Positions 56,666 through 63,668 of a DNA stretch of 64,000 bases are shown here, piece by piece. Under the pieces are notes generated by a model, which saw nothing but the letters and a program-made list of their open reading frames with translations, was not told the origin of the DNA and searched no databases. Numbering within the stretch: the first letter of the stretch is position 1; each line of letters begins with the position of its first letter. The position numbers and the translations under genes were made by a program. The DNA comes from CAVQGZ01 sp942491665 (GTDB taxonomy: Bacteria; Actinomycetota; Actinomycetes; Jiangellales; Jiangellaceae): NCBI GenBank assembly GCA_942491665.1, contig CALOBR010000012.1:1-64000 (forward strand), read 5' to 3'.

Positions 56666-57010
56666 CTACGAGAGGTCGATGTCAACGGGTAGCACTTCGC
56701 CCGGCCCCAGCGAGACAGCGACGTCGGCCGTGTCGGTGGCTGGCGCCAAGGTGCGCAGCGTCCAGTCGCCAGCCGCTGCATAGAACCGGAAGCGACCGGC
56801 CCAGTCGGTCTGCACCTCTGCGACGAACTCTCCTGAGGCGTCCAGCAGTCGCACATAGGCGCCCGGCAACAGTTCTCCATCCCGTACGACGACACCCTCA
56901 ATGACCGCGCGGTTGCCGCGCAGCGCGCGCAATGGCGTCGAGGCCTCCCCGGGAAGGGGTCCGCAGCTCACGAGGTCTGTCCGGCGTGGAACCTGACTTA
57001 GCTTGGACAT
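56666..57010 (-). CDS. DUF1416 / SseC-like protein, copy 1
   Basis: This 114-residue protein from ATG 57010 has a carboxypeptidase-regulatory-like beta-sandwich: NRAVIEGVVVRDGELLPGAY, VRLLDASGEFVAEVQTDWAG, RFRFYAAAGDWTLRTLAPAT. This matches DUF1416 proteins (mycobacterial SseC), which are encoded next to thiosulfate sulfurtransferase genes. No sulfurtransferase is found upstream here. The GlnR-like fragment at 58.4 kb is the other usual neighbour. Confidence 0.8.
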   Translation of the reverse strand: MSKLSQVPRRTDLVSCGPLPGEASTPLRALRGNRAVIEGVVVRDGELLPGAYVRLLDASGEFVAEVQTDWAGRFRFYAAAGDWTLRTLAPATDTADVAVSLGPGEVLPVDIDLS

Positions 57011-57016
57011 GCCGCC

Positions 57017-57333
57017 ATGGCCACCGCGGTCTCTCACGCGTCCGCCGACGGGGTCGCCCTTGTGCGGCACACCGCCCGCGCGGGGGTTGGGGACGAGCGT
57101 CGACAGCGCGGATGCCTGCTACGTCTGACGGCTGGCCCCGCAGTCGTCCTCGTCGAGCGAACTGAGAACGGCAGACGTGTCGGTGGGGTCAACGAATGGC
57201 TTGCCTGGGACCAGGGGCAGATCGGCAACATCGTTGCCCGTGCGCGTTTCGTCTTCCACGACAGCAAGTCCACCGTCTACTGGGCGACGGCGCTGCGCAC
57301 CAACGGCATCCCCGCGGTCAGTAGCCTGTGCGC
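57017..57333 (+). other. Uncertain short coding stretch
   Basis: A plus-strand frame from ATG 57017 has plausible protein-like text (GCLLRLTAGPAVVLVERTEN, VNEWLAWDQGQIGNIV) and is open into the kinase gene, but codes in a different frame from it. No family is recognised. It might be a short gene upstream of the kinase or a chance frame. The kinase promoter would lie in this stretch otherwise. Confidence 0.25.
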
Positions 57334-58371
57334 GTGCCGTCCGTTCGCATCGACGCCCTCGGCACACCCATCGACCTCGTGGGCTCGCCCGAGGCGGTGG
57401 ACGAAGTCGCCAGGGACTGGTCGAGGTGTGTCGTCGCCGATTCTGTCGGCGGTCTATCCACGCGCATGGACATCGGCGAGAGATCCACTACCTGGCTGAC
57501 CAGCCGCGTGACCCGTGAAGCGATCGAAGGGTTGGCTGGACGGCGCATCCTGCTGCATGCCGCAGGGCTGTCCACGGACGACGGACGGGTACTCGTGCTC
57601 GTCGGGCCGTCAGGCACCGGCAAGACCACCGCCTGCCTGGAGCTCTGCCGCTCCGAGTTCAGCTACGCCACCGACGAGACGGTGGCCATCGACGAGCACC
57701 TGACGATCACCGCCTATCCCAAGCCGCTGCTGCTGAGGCGTTCGCAGACCACGCCGAAGGACGTCGTGAGTCCGGACGAGCTGGGGTTGGCGACCCATCC
57801 TGACCGGCTCACCGCCCACCGCATCGTCCTGCTGCGCCGGGACGGCACCAGCCCCGCGCGGCTCGAGCAGGTGTCTCTTGTCGCGGGGCTTCTCGCGCTC
57901 ATCCCGGAGACGTCGGCGATGGCTCGCATGCCACGTCCACTGAGCACGTTGGCGCGCACCGTCGAAGCGTGCGGCGGGGTGCATGCCCTGCACTACACCG
58001 AGATTGCCGAGGCAGCAGATCTGCTGACCGGGGTGATGACCGCGGACGCTGCGAGCGTGGAGCCGTGGGAGCCACTCACCGTCGAGTCACCGACAGCGGT
58101 CGACGAGCCGGCGGCGGCCAGCACCCTGCATGCCGCTCCCGTCCACGACGCGATCCGCGTCGGTGACGAGGTGCTGGCGCTGCGCGACGGGCGTCCCGTG
58201 TGGCTCCAGGGCATCGGATCGACGATCTGGATGTCTGCCATCGGTGGCATCCCTGAGGCTGACGTGCGTCGCGAGGTGGAACTCGCACACGATGCCCATC
58301 CTGATGCAGCGCGGCTTGTCGCGGCTGCGATCGACGAGATGCTCACCCAAGGCATGCTCACTCAAACTTGA
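57334..58371 (+). CDS. HprK-like kinase fused to a PqqD domain
   Basis: From GTG 57334, 345 residues. The kinase part has RRILLHAAGLSTDDGRVLVL, the Walker A GPSGTGKTT (about 91-99) and ATDETVAIDEHLTI, followed by FPKPLLLR-like YPKPLLLRRSQTTP. Residues about 265-345 form a PqqD-like domain (VGDEVLALRDGRPVWLQGIG, STIWMSAIGGIPEADV, AAAIDEMLTQGML). The same two functions are separate genes at 23.1-24.3 kb. An intact gene, ending tail to tail with the truncated GlnR-like gene. Target unknown; an upstream GTG at 57328 is also possible. Confidence 0.83.
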   Translation: MPSVRIDALGTPIDLVGSPEAVDEVARDWSRCVVADSVGGLSTRMDIGERSTTWLTSRVTREAIEGLAGRRILLHAAGLSTDDGRVLVLVGPSGTGKTTACLELCRSEFSYATDETVAIDEHLTITAYPKPLLLRRSQTTPKDVVSPDELGLATHPDRLTAHRIVLLRRDGTSPARLEQVSLVAGLLALIPETSAMARMPRPLSTLARTVEACGGVHALHYTEIAEAADLLTGVMTADAASVEPWEPLTVESPTAVDEPAAASTLHAAPVHDAIRVGDEVLALRDGRPVWLQGIGSTIWMSAIGGIPEADVRREVELAHDAHPDAARLVAAAIDEMLTQGMLTQT

Positions 58372-58775
58372 TCGGGGTGTGGAGACGCCGCCTGCTCGTG
58401 ACGGAGTGGGCCGGCAGATTCCAGCAGGACGTCGTCGATGCCCCAGTCGGCCGTGACGGCGGCCAGCCCCGCCTCGGTCGTGATGAGGAACAGCGGGATG
58501 TCCACGCCGGTCGTCCGGATGAGGCGGGTCAGTCCACGCGACTGGGCCAGCTCGCGACGGCCGTCGACGAGAATCGCGCCGTTGGCCGGGACCTCCAGCA
58601 GAGCGGACGCCTCGGCCGGCGCCACCTTGACCTGGTGCAGGAGCAGTCCGAGAGCGGGTAGCACCTCCGCAGCCGGCTGAAGGGTGCTCGTGAGCAGCAG
58701 CAGCGTGGCCACAACACTCGTCACGACGGCGATGCGGACGCCCAAGGGCACCGGCGTGTCGGGCAGAGTGATCAA
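58362..58775 (-). pseudogene. GlnR-type response regulator, N-terminal (receiver) half only
   Basis: From ATG 58775: LLLLTSTLQPAAEVLPALGL, NGAILVDGRRELAQSRGLTR, LIRTTGVDIPLFLITTEAGL and WGIDDVLLESAGP match the atypical receiver domain of the GlnR-like regulators beside DUF1416/sulfurtransferase genes (mycobacterial Rv0818). After AGP, at about 58415, the family sequence stops and 15 unrelated codons follow to the stop. The DNA-binding domain is missing. Confidence 0.72.
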
Positions 58776-58777
58776 TC

Positions 58778-59439
58778 ATGGCGGCGCTGGTGGCATCGGC
58801 ACTCGCGGGTGCCCTCGTCGCGGCCTCGTGGTTCGGGCGACGCTAGGCGCTGGCAGCAGGTGTGGCCGTCGTGCAGGTGCTCCTCGTCGTGGGGTTCGCC
58901 CGCCCCGTCGAGGTCCCCGCAGGACGTACCTCCGCTGCCCTCGCCCTGCTCGTCTGCCTGGGAGCGGGCGGCTACGTGGTCGCCACGCCGGTGGGCCCGT
59001 TCGACCCCGAGACGACGGCCCCGGTGCTCGTCGCCGTCGGCGCGGCAGTGCTGCTCGTCGGCCTGACCGGCGCGGCGGTCGGAGCCGCGATCATGATCTT
59101 CCCGGGCCGGCACCGCTGTGGCTCGTCGGCGGCACCATTGCCGCTGCCAGCGTGTGGGGCTGATCCTGCAGACCTACCTCCAGCCGATCGATGCTGCTGA
59201 CCTGCGGCCGGTAGCCGCGGCGGTCACGGCAGGATCGACCGGGTTCGCGAGCTCGGTCGGGGTCTGGGCTGCACGCCTTCTGCGCGACGGGCACTCGCAA
59301 GGGTCGGACACCTCTCCGGCACCCCTCGCCCGTGCCACCCCTGACTCACGTGCTGATGGTCGCCGCGCTGCCCCTTGCCCTCGCAGCGCCCGCAGCCGTC
59401 ACGGCCGCCGGGGCGCTGTCGGAGGGGCTTGGCGGATAG
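58778..59439 (+). pseudogene. Polytopic membrane protein with in-frame TAG and frameshifts
   Basis: Beginning at ATG 58778 (MAALVASALAGALVAASWFG), the frame has TAG at 58844, then continues without shift as ALAAGVAVVQVLLVVGFARP and ALALLVCLGAGGYVVATP. Further pieces in other frames are APLWLVGGTIAAASVWG, LILQTYLQPIDAADLRPVAA and VLMVAALPLALAAPAAVTAA to the stop at 59439. Five or so hydrophobic segments. It is divergent from the GlnR-like gene with two bases between starts. Function unknown. Confidence 0.6.
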
Positions 59440-59441
59440 CC

Positions 59442-59987
59442 CTAGGGGTACGTCGGCGGAGGGCTGTCGCAGGCGACGGGGGAGGCGGGAATCGGCGTCG
59501 CGGATACGTTCTGCGAGTTGCCGCTGCGTCGGTAGGACTGTCCTGCAGCAGCGCATGCCCAATGCACCTCATTGCTGCCGTCTAGGCAGGTTGCTCGCAG
59601 AGTGAGCGTCAGCGTTCCGGTGCCACTCTGGCCGAGGGGCACGGTGATCGGGTTGTCAAGGGCTGCAAGTGGCTGGAACCCGCTCGAACTCCCCAGCCCG
59701 TCCCACCGCCCTTCGATCTTCGGCGCTCCGTCGTCGCACGGGCAAGCCTGCGGCAGGGAGCCGAAGGTCGCCGAGACCGTGATCGTTCTTCTGGTCGTTG
59801 AGGTCAATCTGAGCGCGATGCTGCCAACTGATGGGCGGCAACTGGGAGAGGGTCCCCCATCGGCAAACGCTGGCGTCGCGGAGATGACGGGAGCCGCCCA
59901 AACGATCCCAGCGGCCGCCGCCGCGCCGCGGATCAGCGAACGGCGGGAAGGGCCGCCTTGTGCATGCGGCGCAGCCTTGTTGATCAC
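59442..59987 (-). CDS. Tat-type secreted small cysteine-containing protein, paralogue 1
   Basis: This 181-residue protein from GTG 59987 begins with a twin-arginine signal: GPSRRSLIRGAAAAAGIVW, then AAPVISATPAFA (likely cleavage after AFA). The mature part is beta-rich with cysteines in SCRPSVG, QACPCDDGAPK, ATCLDGSNEVHWACAA and VACDS, and low-complexity ends. It resembles the secreted protein at 61.5-62.1 kb in signal type and the ACPC motif. Family not recognised. It is in line with the truncated formyltransferase copy on the same strand. Confidence 0.65.
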   Translation of the reverse strand: MINKAAPHAQGGPSRRSLIRGAAAAAGIVWAAPVISATPAFADGGPSPSCRPSVGSIALRLTSTTRRTITVSATFGSLPQACPCDDGAPKIEGRWDGLGSSSGFQPLAALDNPITVPLGQSGTGTLTLTLRATCLDGSNEVHWACAAAGQSYRRSGNSQNVSATPIPASPVACDSPPPTYP

Positions 59988-60021
59988 GAGGTCACGATAG
60001 CGGAACGGGTCGTGCGCCGTC

Positions 60022-61056
60022 CTACGGTGAGCGATGGTCCGAACGAGACCACCAGGTGGGGCGGCTAGCAGCCGCCCTGTGGCTGGTCCTGGGGGCGCGC
60101 CTGCACGACGGGCGGCACCTCTGCACCGACTGTGCCGATAGGGGGTCGCGCGCATCCGGTGAGGTCGGTCTCATCGGCGCGTCCGCCACGCCAACTCCCC
60201 AACGATCGCCGACCACAACGGCCTTGGTGCGGGACACCACGGCTCGGCGGGACTGCCTGGCGACAAACGTCAGCATCTGGCGGTTCGTCGGGTTGCGGCG
60301 AATCGGCGGCAAAGGATCAACGGCGGGCGACGGCTCGTTCGGGTCGAGCCAACCGTTGCGCACCGCGCGGGCAACCTTCGCCGGAAGCACAGCCGCACCC
60401 ATCGCCGCCTCGTCCCGGTTGCGCGGATACGAGTGCTGGACGGTACGGAAGACGGCTCGCTCGAGCGAGATGCCCGCGTCGAGCCGATCAGTGAGCCGCT
60501 GCAGAAGAACGCCTGTGGTCGGCAGCCCCTCGTACACCTCCCAGAAGGACGGAGGACCACCCCGAATCACACGGTCGTCGTCGTGGTGGAACGACCACAC
60601 GCCGTAGCGCGGCACATCGAGGATCTCGCCGCGGAGGATGCCGAACCCGAACCGCAGCAGCACGTCCAGGTCGTAGGACCGGATCGTCTCGATCGCCTCG
60701 TTCGGGAAGTGCTCGGAGTGGCGGCCGCGCAGTTCCGGTTGCACGTTGATCACGGGGACATCGCTGAGCAGGTCGCGTGCGGGGACGCGCTGAATGGCCT
60801 TGGCCCGTCGTACAACCCACCTGTTGTTGTATAGGCGCCACGCGACCGTCTGACTGAGGAGGGAGCTGCTGCCCTGCCTCTCGCGACCCTCCGCAGTCCG
60901 CTCCTCGTGCACGACAAGCCGCAGACGGTCAGGTCCATGACCTACCAGCATGCCCAGCGTGGCCGCCTGCCAATCGGTGATGCCCCGATGCTGCGGGAGC
61001 AGAAGGCCAACCGACAGGCCTGGCAGATGGGATGAGCGACCGGTCTCCCCGGTCAT
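60022..61056 (-). pseudogene. Formyltransferase-like gene, second copy, 3' half lost
   Basis: From ATG 61056: the same domain as at 53-54 kb, VINVQPELRGRHSEHFPNEA, YDLDVLLRFGFGILRGEIL, FHHDDDRVIRGGPPSFWEV, YEGLPTTGVLLQRLTDRLDA, and NPTNRQMLTFVARQSRRAVV. Near-identity to the other copy runs from about 60145 to 60838. At about 60145 it stops, and unrelated codons lead to the stop at 60022, so the propeller half is missing. This copy is open across the site where copy 1 has its 2-base insertion. Confidence 0.8.
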
Positions 61057-61088
61057 CACCCTCCGCCCTCCCCGGTGTCGCGGCGGGC

Positions 61089-61260
61089 TTCGTGCCGTCG
61101 CCACCGAGGGCTCCGCCTCACCATGAGGTCGAAATCGGCGGGCTCGAGCGTGTGCTGTTCCACGTCGCCGTCGCGTTGCGCCGCCGTGGGGTCGACGTCG
61201 AGGTGGCTGTGATCAACGACCAGCGAGCCGCTCTCGCCGGCACCTGCGCAGTACTCGTTA
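61089..61260 (+). pseudogene. GT4 glycosyltransferase N-terminal fragment
   Basis: The frame contains VEIGGLERVLFHVAVALRRR and GVDVEVAVIND, the GGxERxxxxLAxALxxRGHxV motif of GT4 acceptor domains. The rest of the enzyme is absent. A short remnant only. Confidence 0.5.
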
Positions 61261-61499
61261 CCCTGCACGGTCTCTCGGTCGGGTCGGTTTGGCGGCAGGG
61301 GTTGACCGATGCACTACGGACAGCGACCGAGCACGACGAGCCAGGATGCGCCCGCGGCATCGTACCGCAGAACGCTGGCTCTCAAGCGGTCGGCAGCAGC
61401 GCCCTGGAGCGATCGCCGTGGATCGCGGGGCGACGCGTACGTGGAACCCCCGAGGCGCGCGCACTTCATGCCGCTGACTTCATCCCAACGAGGTACGAC
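61261..61499. other. Open but unassigned sequence
   Basis: The same plus-strand frame stays open through this stretch (LVTLHGLSVGSVWRQGLTDA, then EARALHAADFIPTRYDVQND), but I recognise no family. It may be part of the leader of the following secreted protein or degraded glycosyltransferase sequence. Confidence 0.3.
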
Positions 61500-62093
61500 G
61501 TGCAGAACGACTCGAAGATCGAGTGTTCCATCAAGCGTCGGCCGCGGCTGGTGCTCTTGCCTGGGTCGCCCCCAGCGTGGTCGCACAGTCGGCCCACGCG
61601 GTCGACTTCATTCCCGGCACCACGTGCACGGCCAAGTGCACGCCGCAAGTGTCGTTGGGGCTGCAATTCGGCGTCGGCTCGGGCGGTAGGCAGGACTGGC
61701 AGCGTCCCAGGGCAGGAAGGGGTGAGCATCGAGATCACTTCCTTCGAGTTGACCCCTAACTCCTCAGCTGCGTGCCCCTGCGGCGGCCAACCGGAGATCA
61801 CAGCCGGCGACGGAGGGGACATCGTTGGGCAGACGTTCGAGACCCAGTTCAAGCCTGGCAACAGTCTCCTGACCTTCGAGGTCCCAATACAGGTGACGTG
61901 TGAAGACAACTCTGGTGACAAGATCACGATTGCATGCCGGGCCCAAGCCGTCGCCAGAACGACGGGGAACTGCAACTCCAACGCGGGCGAGGTCCACTTG
62001 CTCTGCAGTTCCTTGGGTTGGGCTGCGACGACACGTGGTGCGTGTGCGTGCAGCCGCTCCAACTCCCTGAAGCCCGCCAATCGCTCGTGCTGA
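61500..62093 (+). pseudogene. Tat-type secreted small cysteine-containing protein, paralogue 2, frameshifted
   Basis: Frames together read TTRRSSVPSS / ASAAAGALAWVAPSVVAQSA with HAVDF, a twin-arginine-like signal, followed by TTCTAKCTPQVSLGLQFGVG. After a shift near 61715, VSIEITSFELTPNSSAACPC, GQTFETQFKPGNSLLTFEVP and KITIACRAQAVARTTGNCNS follow. The ACPC motif and late cysteines parallel the protein at 59.4-60.0 kb. Family unknown. The start is uncertain; two or three shifts affect the signal. Confidence 0.5.
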
Positions 62094-62366
62094 TGCGGGA
62101 GGCGCCGGCTCGACGAACTCTCGCTTCTAAGTCAGCCTATCCAGGCTTGACAAGGCGGTCGATAGGGACCACTAGGCAATCGCGTTCGGTGTCCAGCCAG
62201 CCTTCCGGCGTTGCGGTGTAGCCACAGGTCCACCCGTCCCACAAGTTGTACTGATCGTCGGGCTGAGCCGCGTGTTGGGGAAGCCATTGCAGGCTTCCTA
62301 GTTGGGGACCAGCACGGTCACCGATGCCGTCGTTACTGTGGGAGCCTGGGTCGACGTTACCGTCAG
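62094..62366. other. No supported gene
   Basis: On the minus strand a frame with LPQHAAQPDDQYNLWDGWTC and ATPEGWLDTERDCLVVPIDR ends at 62143 and looks protein-like, but has no start codon and no recognised family. It may be a remnant of the gene that normally follows the DUF1416 gene. Confidence 0.3.
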
Positions 62367-62672
62367 TCAGTCGAGAAGTACCTCGACCGGCACCACTGCA
62401 CCCGGCCCGACCGCGACCCGCTCGTCCGTCACGTCGGCTCCCGCCGACAACGTGCGCAGCGTCCAGTCGCCGAAGGCGGCGAAGAAAGGAAGGCGCCCCG
62501 CCCAGTCGGTCTGCACCTCGGCGACAAACTCGCCACCGGCGTCCAGCAGGCGAACGTACGCGCCCGGCAGCAGCTCGCCGTCACGGACGACGACGCCCTC
62601 GATGACGGCCCGGTTACCGCGACGTGCTGGCAGAGGCGTCGATGCCTCGCCCGACAGAGGACCGCAGCTCAC
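62367..62672 (-). CDS. DUF1416 / SseC-like protein, copy 2
   Basis: This 101-residue protein from GTG 62672 has NRAVIEGVVVRDGELLPGAY, VRLLDAGGEFVAEVQTDWAG and LPFFAAFGDWTLRTLSAGAD. It is closely related to copy 1 at 56.7 kb, differing mainly in the final strands. No sulfurtransferase is next to it either. An N-terminal extension like that in copy 1 could be present upstream of the GTG. Confidence 0.78.
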   Translation of the reverse strand: MSCGPLSGEASTPLPARRGNRAVIEGVVVRDGELLPGAYVRLLDAGGEFVAEVQTDWAGRLPFFAAFGDWTLRTLSAGADVTDERVAVGPGAVVPVEVLLD

Positions 62673-63014
62673 GATGTCTCCTCGAGCGAGCCGCCGACCT
62701 CAGCCGTTCCGGGCTCGGCGCCGAGCGCACATCGACAAGCCAACCCGTAGGCGCGAGTCGAGCTGCCAGCGCGTGCGGCCCCGCGGAGAGCCACGGGGTC
62801 ATCGTTGCTGATGCTCTGCGGAGCATCACTGACTCGAACCAGCCTTTCGTGAGCGTGTCACGGCTGGCGTGCTCCCGCGGCCTCGGCAGTTCCGGCCGTA
62901 ACCCACCGACTCTGTTGCACGGGACGCAGTTGGCCAGCAAGAACAGAACAAGGCTCGAACGCTCGCCGGCTATCCAACTCGGATCTGGTGGCTCCGGATC
63001 GTTACCGTAGTGGT
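62673..63014. other. Intergenic stretch, nothing recognised
   Basis: Frames are open on both strands, but none shows a family motif and their amino acid composition is that of GC-rich shadow frames. The promoter of the acyltransferase operon should lie near the right end, where the sequence becomes less GC-rich (62940-62960). Confidence 0.35.
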
Positions 63015-63668
63015 GTGATTGACCAGACGCCGGTGCTCGTTGTCGGCGCCGGTGGGCATGCTCTGGTCAGCATCGAGGTGCTGCGCGAGACCGGTCGCGC
63101 TGTGCGCGGTTGCGTCGCCTCCGATGTCGGTGCCGCGGAGGGGCTCGACCGGCTCGGGGTTCCTGTGCTGGGCTCGGACGTCGATCTCCCCGGTCTGCTG
63201 ACCGCCAGCCCTGCGGTGTTCGTCGCTGTCGGTGCCAACGACGCGCGCCGGCGGCTCACGGAGGCCGCACTGAGCGCCGGCGGCCGACTCGTCACGGCTG
63301 TCAGCCCCGGGGCGCGAGTGTCAGCGACCGCGTCCATCGGTCAGGGGAGCCTCGTCATGCCCGGTTCAGTCGTCAACGCGCTCGCCACCATCGGGCGGGG
63401 TGCCGTGGTCAACACCGGAGCCATCGTCGAGCACGAGTGCGTCGTGGGCGACTTCGCCCACATCGCTCCTGGCGCGGCGCTGGCCGGCAACGTCCACGTC
63501 GGCGAGGGTGCCCTCGTGGGAGTGGGTGCGCGGATCATCCCGGGTCGACACATCGGTTCCTGGGCCAGCGTGGGCGCGGGCGCCGTCGTCATCGAGGACG
63601 TGCCAGAGGGCGCGACCGTCGTGGGCGTACCGGCTCGAGTGATCAAGACTGCCCATGTCCGTGGATGA
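63015..63668 (+). CDS. PglD/NeuD-family nucleotide-sugar acyltransferase
   Basis: From GTG 63015, 217 residues. The N-terminal Rossmann-like domain (VLVVGAGGHALVSIEVLRET, VFVAVGANDARRRL) binds the UDP-sugar; the left-handed beta-helix (SIGQGSLVMPGSVVNALATI, VNTGAIVEHECVVGDFAHIA) carries the catalytic His-Glu/His pair, and VVGVPARVIK closes the coil. PglD acetylates the 4-amino group of UDP-4-amino-sugars made by PglF and PglE, both represented here. It overlaps the tyrosine phosphatase gene by 14 bases. Confidence 0.87.
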   Translation: MIDQTPVLVVGAGGHALVSIEVLRETGRAVRGCVASDVGAAEGLDRLGVPVLGSDVDLPGLLTASPAVFVAVGANDARRRLTEAALSAGGRLVTAVSPGARVSATASIGQGSLVMPGSVVNALATIGRGAVVNTGAIVEHECVVGDFAHIAPGAALAGNVHVGEGALVGVGARIIPGRHIGSWASVGAGAVVIEDVPEGATVVGVPARVIKTAHVRG

